Shown: piece after piece, positions 1-7,706 of the stretch
Position numbering within the stretch: the stretch's first letter is position 1
Layout: each line of letters starts with the position of its first letter
Assembly (NCBI GenBank): GCA_938012815.1
Contig: CALLVV010000037.1
Span: 1-17,932 of the forward strand
DNA length: 17,932 nt
Direction: 5' to 3'
Source: an uncultured Propionibacteriaceae bacterium
GTDB taxonomy: Bacteria > Actinomycetota > Actinomycetes > Propionibacteriales > Propionibacteriaceae
Program-made: the position numbers and the translations under genes
The notes under the pieces: generated by a model
The model's database searches: none
The model's input: only the letters and a program-made list of their open reading frames with translations
What the model was told of the DNA's origin: nothing

Positions 1-121
1 CGGGCAGCACGTGTTGCAGCATCGTGGTCTTGCCGACCTGACGCGCCCCGGTCACCAGCACCACCTTGAACTGTCTCATGAGGGACAGCAGCGTTGCCTC
101 GGCCTCGCGATGCCTGTACAT
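1..121 (-). CDS. AAA family ATP-binding protein, N-terminal fragment (cut by window edge)
   Basis: Only the first 40 codons are in the window. The protein opens MYRHREAEATLL and then shows a beta-strand followed by a Walker A P-loop, GARQVGKT at residues 25-32, so it binds ATP. The spacing (start, short helix, VVLVTGARQVGKTT) is that of the bacterial AAA ATPases that usually carry a C-terminal DUF4143 domain; that domain would lie outside the window, so the family is an inference. The start is well supported: AGGAGG lies 6 bases upstream of the ATG at 121. A long palindrome (165-199) sits about 45 bases upstream of the start and may regulate the gene. Confidence 0.75.
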   Translation of the reverse strand, partial: MYRHREAEATLLSLMRQFKVVLVTGARQVGKTTMLQHVLP

Positions 122-164
122 GAACCGCCTCCTACCGCGCGATAGCAGGGGGTCTACGACGCTT

Positions 165-199
165 TGTGAAAATCTGGATCGCAACTCCAGATTTTCACA
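165..199. promoter_or_regulatory. 14-bp-arm palindrome upstream of the AAA ATPase, possible operator
   Basis: Perfect inverted repeat with arms TGTGAAAATCTGGA (165-178) and its complement (186-199) around a 7-base spacer. It is AT-rich compared with its surroundings. Read on the minus strand, the end of the arm nearest the ATPase contains TTCACA, a fair -35 hexamer, so a protein bound here could block transcription of the ATPase gene. It has no T-run on either side, so a terminator is less likely. The function is inferred from position and symmetry only. Confidence 0.55.
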
Positions 200-347
200 T
201 CACGGCCTGGAGGACCAGGACGCGATAGCCGAGCCGGGCGAGCTCATCCGAGGGTCAGAGGTTCGGAGACGACGGCGCTGAGGTCCTCGGTGTTGATGTC
301 CGAGGTGGCCGTGTGGCGGGGCGCGGCCGCCGATTCCGTGTCCGGAG
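200..347. other. Intergenic stretch with a coding-like out-of-frame tail after YhgE
   Basis: No complete gene is seen here. On the minus strand the frame offset from the YhgE stop codon stays open to a TGA at 244-246 and has mostly G or C in third positions, as a real coding tail would. It could be an ancestral C-terminal extension of YhgE now out of frame behind two runs of five G; see the finding on 244-370. Confidence 0.3.
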
Positions 348-2990
348 TCAGCCCCCGGCGCCCCCGAGCACGCGGCTGCGGAACTGGTCGGCGGTCAGGT
401 GCCGACGGGAGGCGATCGCCAGGTACGACAGCCCGACGGCGATCGCCCCGAACAGCAGGGCCGCCCCGCCGAGCGCCACCAGGCCCGACCCGCTGGCCAG
501 GAAGGCACGCACCAGCAGCAGCCCATTGTGCAGCGGCGAGATTCCCGCGACCCCCTGGACCCAGCCTGGCGTGGTGGAGGTCAGCCCGAGGGCGACGGTG
601 ACCACCAGGGCAAGCACCGAGATCCCGCGGCCCACGTTGCCGAACCAGCCGGTCAGGGCGTGGTTGACGACGGCAAAGCTCACCCCGACCATCGCCAGTA
701 GAGCGGCCGCGCCGATGGTGCGTCCCGGCGTCAGTTCGAGAGCCATGCCGACCGCGACGCCGAACAGCAGGCCCTGAACCGCGCCGAGCGCGGCCGGGGG
801 CCAGAGGGTGCGCAGCCACAGGACCGCACTGGTGCGGGAGGACGCGATCAGGTCGGAGGGAACGGGACGGGCGAAACTCCACGACAGCAGCGACCCGAGC
901 CACAGGGCAGCCACCGCGAGCAGCGCGGCCAGCGGCACCATCATCGCCTCGTAGACCTTCCCGTCCTTCAACACGGGTGAGGCGACCACCTGCGACAACG
1001 TGTCGCGATCGGAGTCACTGTAGCTGGGCAGTTTCGACCCGGCCTCGGAGAGTTTGTCATGAAAGGTTCCGAGCCCCTGCGACAGTTCCCGCGACCCCGC
1101 GCCAAGCCGCAGCAGCCCTGCGGCGAGCTGGGTTGCCCCATCGGCGGCCTGGCCAACACCGGCCACGTAACTGCCGGTACCGTCGGCCAGCTGTCCGGCC
1201 CCGGAGGAGAACTGCCCCACCCTCGAGGAGAGCTGCCCGGCTCCGTCGGCCAACTGCGACGACCCGCTGGCAAGTTGATTCGCCCCTTCGGCCAGGCGGG
1301 CCGTCGCCTCCGGCAGAGCGGAGGTCTGGTTCCGCAGCTGTTGCAAACCACTCAGCAGCCGGGTGGCGCCGGTGCCGAACTGCTCGGCATTGGTGCGCAG
1401 CGGCTCGGCCTTGGTGAGGATGGCGTCGGCACCCTCGCGAAGTTTCGTGACCCCACCGGTTAGTTTCTGCGCCTGCTCGGTGATCTTCGACGGCAACTGT
1501 TCCAGGGCGGTCAGGGGATCAGTTCCGGCGGGCACGATCTTCGCCATCGCGTCACGCAGTTTGATGATCGATTCGGTCATGCCCAATCCCATCCGCGAGA
1601 ACCCGCGGGCGGTTTCCAGCAGAGTCTTGCCGGTCTTCGGGTCGGTTTGCTGCAGCACACCGAGGGCCGCTTTCGCTCCCTGCTGGAAACCCTTGGTCAG
1701 GGCGTCCCCGACCCCCTGCTGATAGGCATCGCGGAGCAGCTTGCAGGTCTCGGCGTCCTCGATCGGGCACTTCCAGTTCGCGACCAGCCGCTGGGCGAAC
1801 TCCTTCAGCTCCGACGGCGGCGGTGTGTCGCCGGAGGCGTACCCGGCCAGGGTGGAGTCGAGTTTGTTCAGCTGGGCGTCGAAGGCAGCGAGCTTGGAAC
1901 GCACCTCCTCAATGGTGATGTCGCTCGCCCCCGGGAAGTACTGTTTGAGGGCCTGCTGGGCCTCGCGCAAGGCCGGGACGAGCTGTCCGAGGGCCGCCTG
2001 GGCCTCCTTCATGGCCTCCGGGTCGAGCTGGGAGTTCAGGTTGGATTCGAGCTGGGCCAGGCCGTTTCGCAGTTCACCCACCCCGTCGAGGACACCGACG
2101 GTGCCCGAGGTGTATCCGGAAACCCCCTCCAGCAGCGGCGTGGCACCGTCGGTGAGCTGGTTGACCCCGTCCGCGAGCCGCGGTGCCTGGGCATTCAGCT
2201 GGGCGATGCCCCCCGCGAAGCTCCGGGTGCTGTTCGCGAGGTTCCTCGCCCCGCCCGCCAGGGTCCCCACTGCGCCGCTGAGTTTCTGCGACCCCTCGGC
2301 CAGGGTGTTCGCTGCGCTGCCGAGCTGCTTCCCCTGAGTGGACAGCTCACCAAGCCCGTCGGCGAGTTTCCCGGAGTTGTCGGCAGCGGTGGATGCGCTG
2401 TCAGCGAGTTGGGAACCTGCCTCGTCAAGTTTGCCCGCGCCGTCGACGACCTGTTTGAACTGCTCCCCCACCTTGTTGAAACCGATGTAGATGTTCTCCA
2501 GGTAGGCCTTCGTGAGGGTGGCGTTGATGGTGTCGGTGGCCAGGCCCGCGATGTCGTGCGCCAGGGCCGCGTCGGCGAAGGGCGCGTTCTTGGAGACCAC
2601 AACATCGATGGTGGCCTGTTTCGCGATGGCGGCGTCGTTGCTGCTGAAGGATGTGGCGGCCTCGGAGAATCCCTCGGGGATGGTGACGACGGCGGAGTAG
2701 CGGCCGTCGTTCAATCCCGCCTCGGCGTCCTCGGCGTCGGCGATGGTCCACGAGATGTTGGTTCCCTCCCGGGCCACCATCTCGGAGGCCAGCTGCCGCC
2801 CCAGCGGCATGGTCCGGCCGTCGACGGTCACCGCCTTGTCGTGGTTGACCACGGCGGCGTGGATTCCCTGGTCGTTGCCACCGCGCACCAGCCCCAGCAG
2901 GGTGCCGACGGCGAGCAGCGGCACCAGGGCCAGCACGACGAGCCCCGGCCAGCCGAGGCGATGTCCGGAATGAATGCTTTCAGGTCTCAT
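348..2990 (-). CDS. YhgE/Pip family membrane protein
   Basis: 880 residues. One membrane helix near the N-terminus (about 14-36) precedes a long extracytoplasmic region of roughly 640 residues rich in repeats of the form LADG..QL..G, which should make an extended helical stalk. At least five membrane helices follow at the C-terminus, giving an ABC-2-like membrane domain. This is the architecture of YhgE/Pip proteins, which include the Lactococcus phage infection protein Pip and the type VII secretion component EsaA; no ESX genes are visible here, so that role is not implied. The ATG at 2990 is preceded by AGGAG at 6 bases and overlaps the stop codon of the upstream MMPL gene (ATGA), so the two are translationally coupled. 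An in-frame upstream start at 3071 would lie inside the MMPL gene and has no support. Substrate unknown; likely envelope export or organisation with MMPL. Confidence 0.85.
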   Translation of the reverse strand: MRPESIHSGHRLGWPGLVVLALVPLLAVGTLLGLVRGGNDQGIHAAVVNHDKAVTVDGRTMPLGRQLASEMVAREGTNISWTIADAEDAEAGLNDGRYSAVVTIPEGFSEAATSFSSNDAAIAKQATIDVVVSKNAPFADAALAHDIAGLATDTINATLTKAYLENIYIGFNKVGEQFKQVVDGAGKLDEAGSQLADSASTAADNSGKLADGLGELSTQGKQLGSAANTLAEGSQKLSGAVGTLAGGARNLANSTRSFAGGIAQLNAQAPRLADGVNQLTDGATPLLEGVSGYTSGTVGVLDGVGELRNGLAQLESNLNSQLDPEAMKEAQAALGQLVPALREAQQALKQYFPGASDITIEEVRSKLAAFDAQLNKLDSTLAGYASGDTPPPSELKEFAQRLVANWKCPIEDAETCKLLRDAYQQGVGDALTKGFQQGAKAALGVLQQTDPKTGKTLLETARGFSRMGLGMTESIIKLRDAMAKIVPAGTDPLTALEQLPSKITEQAQKLTGGVTKLREGADAILTKAEPLRTNAEQFGTGATRLLSGLQQLRNQTSALPEATARLAEGANQLASGSSQLADGAGQLSSRVGQFSSGAGQLADGTGSYVAGVGQAADGATQLAAGLLRLGAGSRELSQGLGTFHDKLSEAGSKLPSYSDSDRDTLSQVVASPVLKDGKVYEAMMVPLAALLAVAALWLGSLLSWSFARPVPSDLIASSRTSAVLWLRTLWPPAALGAVQGLLFGVAVGMALELTPGRTIGAAALLAMVGVSFAVVNHALTGWFGNVGRGISVLALVVTVALGLTSTTPGWVQGVAGISPLHNGLLLVRAFLASGSGLVALGGAALLFGAIAVGLSYLAIASRRHLTADQFRSRVLGGAGG

Positions 2991-5635
2991 CGGATACTCC
3001 TGACGGGCTGGTCGACGACGAACACGCCGTCGACGGGAAGGGCTTCGAGGATCAATTCGCTGCTGGCACACAGCACAAGCGCGCAGGCCCCGTCGCTGCG
3101 GAACCGGTCGATCAGATCGGTCAGGCGTTCGTCACCGACGTCGACGGCCTCCACCGAGTCGACGAAGGCGACGCTGCCCGGGACGGGGCGCAGCTTGGAA
3201 AGAGCGTCGGGGTCGTTGGCGAGATCGGCGTAGCGGGTGCGGCGGTGCACGGCGGTGGCGGCCCCGGGCAGCAGCTCCCCCGCCACCCGGGCACGCCCCG
3301 AGGTGATGCCGAGCCTGCCCGACAGCGCCAGCGCCACACCGGTGCGGGACGACACGGGGCCCGCGACGCCGATCACGTTCCCGGCCTCCAGCACCAGGCT
3401 GGTGGGCGGCAGCACTCCCTCGACCGCGACCTCCTCGGCGTAGAGCAGGTGGTCGCCGCCGGGCCACCGGGCCAGTTTCAGTTTCTCCGTGAGGACCTCG
3501 CCCTCGACATCGAAGGTGGGCAGGGCCTTGTCCAGCCAGCGCGGCAGCCACCAGGCCCGCTCCCCGAGCAGCGCCATCACCGCCGGCACCAGCGTCATGC
3601 GCACGCAGAAGGCGTCGATCGCCACCCCGACGGCGAGGGCGAAGGCGATCTGTTTGATGGAGCTGATGCCCTCCGGTACGAAGAACGCGAACACCGAGAA
3701 CATGATCACGGCAGCGGCCACCACCACCGGCCCGGATGCTGCCATGCCGTCACGGATCGCGTCGACGGGTTTCTTGCCGTGCACGTACTCCTCGCGGATC
3801 CGGGAGACGAGGAACACCTCGTAGTCCATGGCCAGGCCGAACAGGATTCCCATCAGCAGGATCGGCAGGAAGGAGATCACGGGCATCCCGCGTTCCAGGT
3901 TCACCATCTGGGTCAGGTGCCCATCGTTGAACACGAGTTTGGTGGCCCCGAAAGCAGCCCCGACCGACAGCAGGAAACCGAGAGTGGCCTTGACGGGCAC
4001 CCACACAGACCGGAACACCGCGGCCAGCAGCACCAGTGACAACCCGACCACGAGCACCCCGAACGGCAGCAGCGCCCCCACGAGACGGGAGTTGACGTCG
4101 ATCTGCATGGCGGTCATGCCCGTGACTGCGGTCTCGACGCCGTAACGTTCCAGCCACTGGTCGTGCCGGTCGCGCAAGGTCTGGACGAGGTCCGCGGTGG
4201 CGGGGTCGTCGGGTCCGGTGGTGGGCACCACCTGGAGCATCGCGACCTCTGCGTTCTGGTTGGGGGTGGCCAGCGGAACCGCGGCCACACCGTCGATCGC
4301 CTCCACTTCCTCCTTGAGGTCGGCCACCAGCTTCAGCGGATCCTTGCTGGAGATGACGTCGGCGGTCAGCACCAGCGGGCCGTTGCGCCCCACCCCGAAG
4401 TGCTGCGAGATCAGGTCGTAGGTGACGCGGTCTGGGGCGCCCGGGGTGTGCTGCCCGGAGTTCGGCAGGGATGTACGCAGCCCCAACCCCGGGATCGTCA
4501 ACGCCCCGAGACCAACCACCACGACCAGCAGCACCACAACGGGATGTCCGGTGGTGACGCGCCCCCACCAGGTGAACGCGCCACCCCCGCGGGGCCTGCG
4601 GCGCTGCCGGGGCCTCCTCGGCCGGGGCCGCAGCCGCTCCCCCAGCAGCCCCATCAGCGCGGGCAGCATCGTCAGCGCGATGAACACCGCCAGCACGATG
4701 GCCAAGGCGGCGAACGCGCCCATCACGGTGAGGAACGGGATCCCCGAGACCCCGAGCCCGAGCAGGGCGATGAACACCGTCAATCCGGCGAACACCACCG
4801 CCGAACCGGCGGTCCCGACGGCGCGGGCCGTCGACTCCTCCGCAGCCATGCCCTCGGCCAGCTGATTGCGGTGGCGGGAAAGAATGAACAGGGCGTAGTC
4901 GATGCCGACCGCGAGCCCCAGCATCACAGCCAGCATCGGAGTGGTCGAGTTGATGCTCGCCAGCCGGGCGATGAGAAGCATGACGGCCATGGTCACCCCC
5001 ACCCCCGTGACCGCGGTCAGCAGCGGCAGCCCCGAGGCCACCAAGGAACCGAGCACCAGCGTCAACACCACCAGCGCGACTCCTAGGCCCGCGACCTCCG
5101 TGATGCTCAGTCTCGGCAACTCGATGTTGAAGGCCTGACCGCCCATGTCGAGGGTGGCACCCTGCGGCAGCCGCTCGGACATGCGTTCTGCGACGGCGGT
5201 GAGCTGCGCGAGCTGCGCATCCGTCGGATTGCCGTTGGCGTCAATCAGGATCGCGACGATCGCAGCACGGCCGTCGTCGGAGACCATTCCCGAGATCCGC
5301 TCGTTCCACGGGGAGGCGGCCGAGTCCACGAAGTCGATCGCCTCCAGCTCGGTGATGGTGTCCTCGATGACGCCGCGGAAGTCGTCGACCCGGCCGCCCT
5401 CCGGGGCCACGAAGATCGCGGCGGCCTGGGTCATGGCTCCCTGCGGGAAGGTCATTCGAAGCTTGTCGAGGGCCACCTGGGAGGAGGAACCGGGGATCTT
5501 GAACACGTCCGCAAAACTGCCCCTGAAGGCCAGGGCGGCGCCCCCCATGGCCAAGACGACGATCAGCCATGCGGCGAGGACCAGTTTCGCGTGTCTGAAA
5601 CACCAGCGACCGAGGGCGTAGAGCTGAGCGGACAT
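2987..5635 (-). CDS. MMPL/RND family transporter with C-terminal degenerate ABC-ATPase-like domain
   Basis: 882 residues. The first membrane helix (about 18-38), a periplasmic porter domain, a bundle of helices, a second porter domain and a second bundle fit the two-fold MMPL/RND plan, which exports lipids or drugs using the proton gradient. After the last helix (about residue 700) a soluble tail of about 176 residues is added. Its fold pattern (VLEAGNVIGVAGP, then ALSGRL..TSGRARVAGELLPG) resembles the first half of an ABC ATPase, but the P-loop reads GPVSSRTG and lacks the lysine, and no LSGGQ signature is seen. The start at 5635 fits the family N-terminus (MSAQLYALGRWC); an alternative ATG lies at 5644. 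First gene of an operon with YhgE, divergent from a TetR gene. Substrate not deducible. Confidence 0.88.
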   Translation of the reverse strand: MSAQLYALGRWCFRHAKLVLAAWLIVVLAMGGAALAFRGSFADVFKIPGSSSQVALDKLRMTFPQGAMTQAAAIFVAPEGGRVDDFRGVIEDTITELEAIDFVDSAASPWNERISGMVSDDGRAAIVAILIDANGNPTDAQLAQLTAVAERMSERLPQGATLDMGGQAFNIELPRLSITEVAGLGVALVVLTLVLGSLVASGLPLLTAVTGVGVTMAVMLLIARLASINSTTPMLAVMLGLAVGIDYALFILSRHRNQLAEGMAAEESTARAVGTAGSAVVFAGLTVFIALLGLGVSGIPFLTVMGAFAALAIVLAVFIALTMLPALMGLLGERLRPRPRRPRQRRRPRGGGAFTWWGRVTTGHPVVVLLVVVVGLGALTIPGLGLRTSLPNSGQHTPGAPDRVTYDLISQHFGVGRNGPLVLTADVISSKDPLKLVADLKEEVEAIDGVAAVPLATPNQNAEVAMLQVVPTTGPDDPATADLVQTLRDRHDQWLERYGVETAVTGMTAMQIDVNSRLVGALLPFGVLVVGLSLVLLAAVFRSVWVPVKATLGFLLSVGAAFGATKLVFNDGHLTQMVNLERGMPVISFLPILLMGILFGLAMDYEVFLVSRIREEYVHGKKPVDAIRDGMAASGPVVVAAAVIMFSVFAFFVPEGISSIKQIAFALAVGVAIDAFCVRMTLVPAVMALLGERAWWLPRWLDKALPTFDVEGEVLTEKLKLARWPGGDHLLYAEEVAVEGVLPPTSLVLEAGNVIGVAGPVSSRTGVALALSGRLGITSGRARVAGELLPGAATAVHRRTRYADLANDPDALSKLRPVPGSVAFVDSVEAVDVGDERLTDLIDRFRSDGACALVLCASSELILEALPVDGVFVVDQPVRSIR

Positions 5636-5668
5636 CTTTCCCATTTCGATACAGTCATGAATTCGGAC

Positions 5669-5698
5669 ACAGCATACAACGCTGTATCGAGGCTTCAA
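5669..5698 (-). promoter_or_regulatory. Promoter of the MMPL-YhgE operon with overlapping TetR-type operator
   Basis: On the minus strand TTGAAG (5698-5693) and TATGCT (5676-5671) are separated by 16 bases and make a good promoter for the MMPL operon. A palindrome, ACAGC-GTTGTAT-GCTGT (5669-5685), covers the -10 box. A wider pair, CGATACAG (5647-5654) and CTGTATCG (5682-5689), flanks it. Symmetric sites between divergent genes, one of them a TetR regulator, usually bind that regulator. The boxes are seen; binding is inferred. Confidence 0.55.
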
Positions 5699-5736
5699 GC
5701 CCGACGTCCCCACCCCCGGGCCGGGGCACGAACCAC

Positions 5737-5742
5737 TAGAAT
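5737..5742 (+). promoter_or_regulatory. -10 box of the tetR-type gene, leaderless start
   Basis: TAGAAT lies exactly 7 bases before the ATG at 5750, so transcription should begin at or next to that codon. No Shine-Dalgarno sequence precedes either candidate ATG. No clear -35 hexamer is visible. Confidence 0.45.
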
Positions 5743-5749
5743 GGCGGAC

Positions 5750-6346
5750 ATGACCGACCTGACGCCGCGCCGGGAGGCCACTGTGGGCCGGCTGGTGGAG
5801 GCAGCCATCACTCAGTTCGCGGTTCGGGGCATCGACGCGACCAGCGTGGAGCAGCTGTGCGACGCCGCGGGATTCACCAGGGGGGCCTTCTACTCCAATT
5901 TCACGTCCAAGGACGACCTGTGCACGGCCATCATCGAGCGCCACCGCGACAACGTGCTCGCCGGCCTGCCCGAGACCATCGCGGAACTACCCCCGGAGGC
6001 AGACGTCGAAACGGTGGCCAGCACCACCCTGGGGCATTTCCTGAAGGTACTCGCGCCCAACCGGGAAATGAAGGTCACCCTCACCGAGATCCGCCTGCGA
6101 GCGCTGCGCTCTCCCGGCCTGGCGGCCCAGCTCGAACAACTCAACGAGGAGACCCGCCCAGCCCTGGTCGGGTTCATCGAGAGCCTGGCGGCAAGGCTGG
6201 ATGTGACCTTCGTCCTCCCCACCGAGCACATCCTCACCATCTTCGATGCGCTGTACTCCTACGAGACCCACGGCTACAACAGGGACAGCGTCCGCCAGCT
6301 GCTCACCCCCCTGGCCATCTCCCTCATCCGCCCGAACAGGACCTAG
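5750..6346 (+). CDS. TetR family transcriptional regulator
   Basis: 198 residues, the usual size for TetR. The N-terminal DNA-binding domain is clear: a first helix ending AAITQFAVRGIDATS, then a helix-turn-helix at about 32-52 with the hallmark GFTRGAFYSNF and KDDL. The remaining helices form the ligand-binding and dimer domain, which is variable, so the inducer cannot be read. The gene is divergent from the MMPL-YhgE operon, with a palindrome over that operon's promoter, so it is probably the local repressor. The start at 5750 is chosen because TAGAAT stands 7 bases upstream (leaderless start); the ATG at 5741 in the same frame overlaps that box and is less likely. Confidence 0.88.
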   Translation: MTDLTPRREATVGRLVEAAITQFAVRGIDATSVEQLCDAAGFTRGAFYSNFTSKDDLCTAIIERHRDNVLAGLPETIAELPPEADVETVASTTLGHFLKVLAPNREMKVTLTEIRLRALRSPGLAAQLEQLNEETRPALVGFIESLAARLDVTFVLPTEHILTIFDALYSYETHGYNRDSVRQLLTPLAISLIRPNRT

Positions 6347-6388
6347 ATGCCATCACTCCGCCGAGGCGATCGGGATGGGCGACACACC

Positions 6389-7555
6389 TCAGAGCGTCAG
6401 CGACCCCAGCCGGGCATAGTCCTCCTCTGAAGGATGGGCGACGATCACCCGCGGCGGGTGCGTACCGGGATGGGGTTTGACGAGGTGCGGAAGCTGCTCG
6501 ACCACCTCGGCATAGGGCACGTCCAGGACCGAGTTCCCACGTTCGAAGGAGATCACGTCCACCACGGGGATACTGGCGCCGGGTATCGCCTCGGGCACGA
6601 AGGCCATTGAGAAGAGTTCGTCGTCGAGGGCGTAGAGATCCTCGTAGTCGGACACGTAGTGGTCGTACCCCTTCTGAATCGGTTCCTTGAGGACGTTGTA
6701 GGTGCGCCCCTCCGCGCGCTGCCTGAGCCTCTGGAAGCGTTGCCCGAGTTGGGAGGTCCTGGGCGGCAGGCTCAGCTGCCATCGACGATTGGCCACCACG
6801 TGGGGCAGCGGATGGACGCAGTCGCGGGCGACTACGGCCTCCTCCAGGTCGTCGAGGAGGTCGTCCCAGCGATCCGTCGCGACGTTGACAAGAAAGATGT
6901 CGTTGCGGCGCGCCGGGATAACCGCCCACGCGGTGCCCGTCCGTTCACCGAGCCTGCTCAGGAGTTCCTCCATGGCGGCGGCATCTGCGAACCAGGCGGC
7001 CTCGTTCCCGGGCGGGGCGGTCAGGGTCAGCACGTCGGGTCCGAGCCCCATCTCGGAGAAGGCCATGGCCTCCTCCATGATGCGCAGGTTGCCAATGGCC
7101 CTGCCCTGGAGCTCGACATCGTACTCCGCGATCCGGTCACCCGGCAGGTCCGATTCGGAGACCACTCGGAGGGTGGTCGGCTCGTCGATGGCCAGCCCGA
7201 AGCCGATGAACTCGGTGAGCCAACCAACTGCGGCCGGGGCCAGGTGGGACAGACCCCGTGACATGAAGTAGTCGGCGCTGCGGACCAGTGGGACCACGGT
7301 CTCCAGGTCCTTCTCGCCCGCTTCGCCGGAAGCGCTCATGACATCCACCGCGTGGTGCACCCGGGCGACGCGGGCGGCCTCGGGCTCGTCGTCGTGGGCC
7401 GACTCGGCCAAGCGGGGATCGATCCCGATCACCCGCTCGTCCTCCAGGCGCAGCATCAGCATTCCCGAATCCGGTTCTCCCGGCCGCGGCGCGTCCAGCA
7501 CCTCGATCACCCCGGGATGCGTCGCGAGGATCCTGATCGTTTCTTCTCGGCTCAT
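6389..7555 (-). CDS. Hypothetical protein, long paralogue of the 9835-10469 gene (DUF1444-like in places)
   Basis: 388 residues, soluble, acidic, no signal peptide or membrane helix. Three segments stand out: VVPLVRSADYF at 87-97, FIGFGLAIDEPTTLRVV at 116-132, and LPHLVKPHPGTHPPRVIV at 355-372. The order (VIRS-like segment, a 'GLAIDEP..LR' strand, a helix with A..NL, then a 'G..WAVIPARRNDIFLV' strand at 207-223) recalls DUF1444 proteins such as Bacillus YtpQ, but this is weak and from memory. No catalytic motif is recognised. The same first and last segments occur in the shorter protein encoded at 9835-10469. The start at 7555 is supported by TATGGT 7 bases upstream; an ATG at 7567 overlaps that box. 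The gene is convergent with tetR and divergent from 7707. Function unknown. Confidence 0.75.
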   Translation of the reverse strand: MSREETIRILATHPGVIEVLDAPRPGEPDSGMLMLRLEDERVIGIDPRLAESAHDDEPEAARVARVHHAVDVMSASGEAGEKDLETVVPLVRSADYFMSRGLSHLAPAAVGWLTEFIGFGLAIDEPTTLRVVSESDLPGDRIAEYDVELQGRAIGNLRIMEEAMAFSEMGLGPDVLTLTAPPGNEAAWFADAAAMEELLSRLGERTGTAWAVIPARRNDIFLVNVATDRWDDLLDDLEEAVVARDCVHPLPHVVANRRWQLSLPPRTSQLGQRFQRLRQRAEGRTYNVLKEPIQKGYDHYVSDYEDLYALDDELFSMAFVPEAIPGASIPVVDVISFERGNSVLDVPYAEVVEQLPHLVKPHPGTHPPRVIVAHPSEEDYARLGSLTL

Positions 7556-7562
7556 GGGCCCG

Positions 7563-7568
7563 ACCATA
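7563..7568 (-). promoter_or_regulatory. -10 box for the 388-residue hypothetical gene (leaderless)
   Basis: On the minus strand TATGGT is followed by 7 bases and then the ATG at 7555, with no ribosome binding site. The spacing matches several other starts in the window. Confidence 0.4.
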
Positions 7569-7625
7569 CGTGCGGAGGACACGCCATCGATTGATTGACA
7601 TCGTGACTGGCCACTTGACCGACAC

Positions 7626-7669
7626 GATTCGGACAAATATTTGCGGATTCGGAAACTATTTACTAACCT
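7626..7669 (+). promoter_or_regulatory. Promoter of the membrane protein/wHTH pair with repeat elements
   Basis: TTGCGG (7641-7646) and TAACCT (7664-7669) are spaced by 17 bases and form a reasonable promoter 38 bases before the start at 7707. GATTCGGA occurs twice in direct orientation, at 7626-7633 and 7646-7653, exactly 20 bases (about two helical turns) apart, with the perfect palindrome CAAATATTTG (7634-7643) between them and overlapping the -35 box. This looks like an operator, perhaps for the regulator encoded in the operon. Binding is inferred. Confidence 0.45.
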
Positions 7670-7706
7670 AATGGTCAGTTGTTGTGTGCCGCGCGAGGAG
7701 GATGCC

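Noticed and set aside
1000..2450. Repeated short DNA words inside the YhgE gene that look like a repeat array
   Set aside because: They come from the repeated LADG..QL..G protein pattern and have no spacer/repeat regularity; not a CRISPR array or tandem DNA repeat.
348..2990. Reading YhgE as an EsaA component of a type VII secretion system
   Set aside because: EsaA belongs to the same broad family, but no WXG100 protein, EccC/EssC ATPase or other ESX gene lies in the window.
1647..3233. Long plus-strand open frame (about 528 codons) opposite the YhgE gene
   Set aside because: An antisense shadow: low-complexity G/L/V/E-rich product, no domain, and the YhgE frame with clear helices and repeats occupies the same DNA.
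5636..5944. N-terminal extension of the MMPL gene up to 5944
   Set aside because: It would run through the promoter, the palindromes and the start of the divergent tetR gene; the extra residues do not resemble MMPL proteins.
7663..7671. TTAGGTTAG on the minus strand, a perfect half of the DtxR/IdeR iron box
   Set aside because: The other half of the 19-bp site does not match, so an iron-regulator site is not supported; the sequence is also part of the -10 region.
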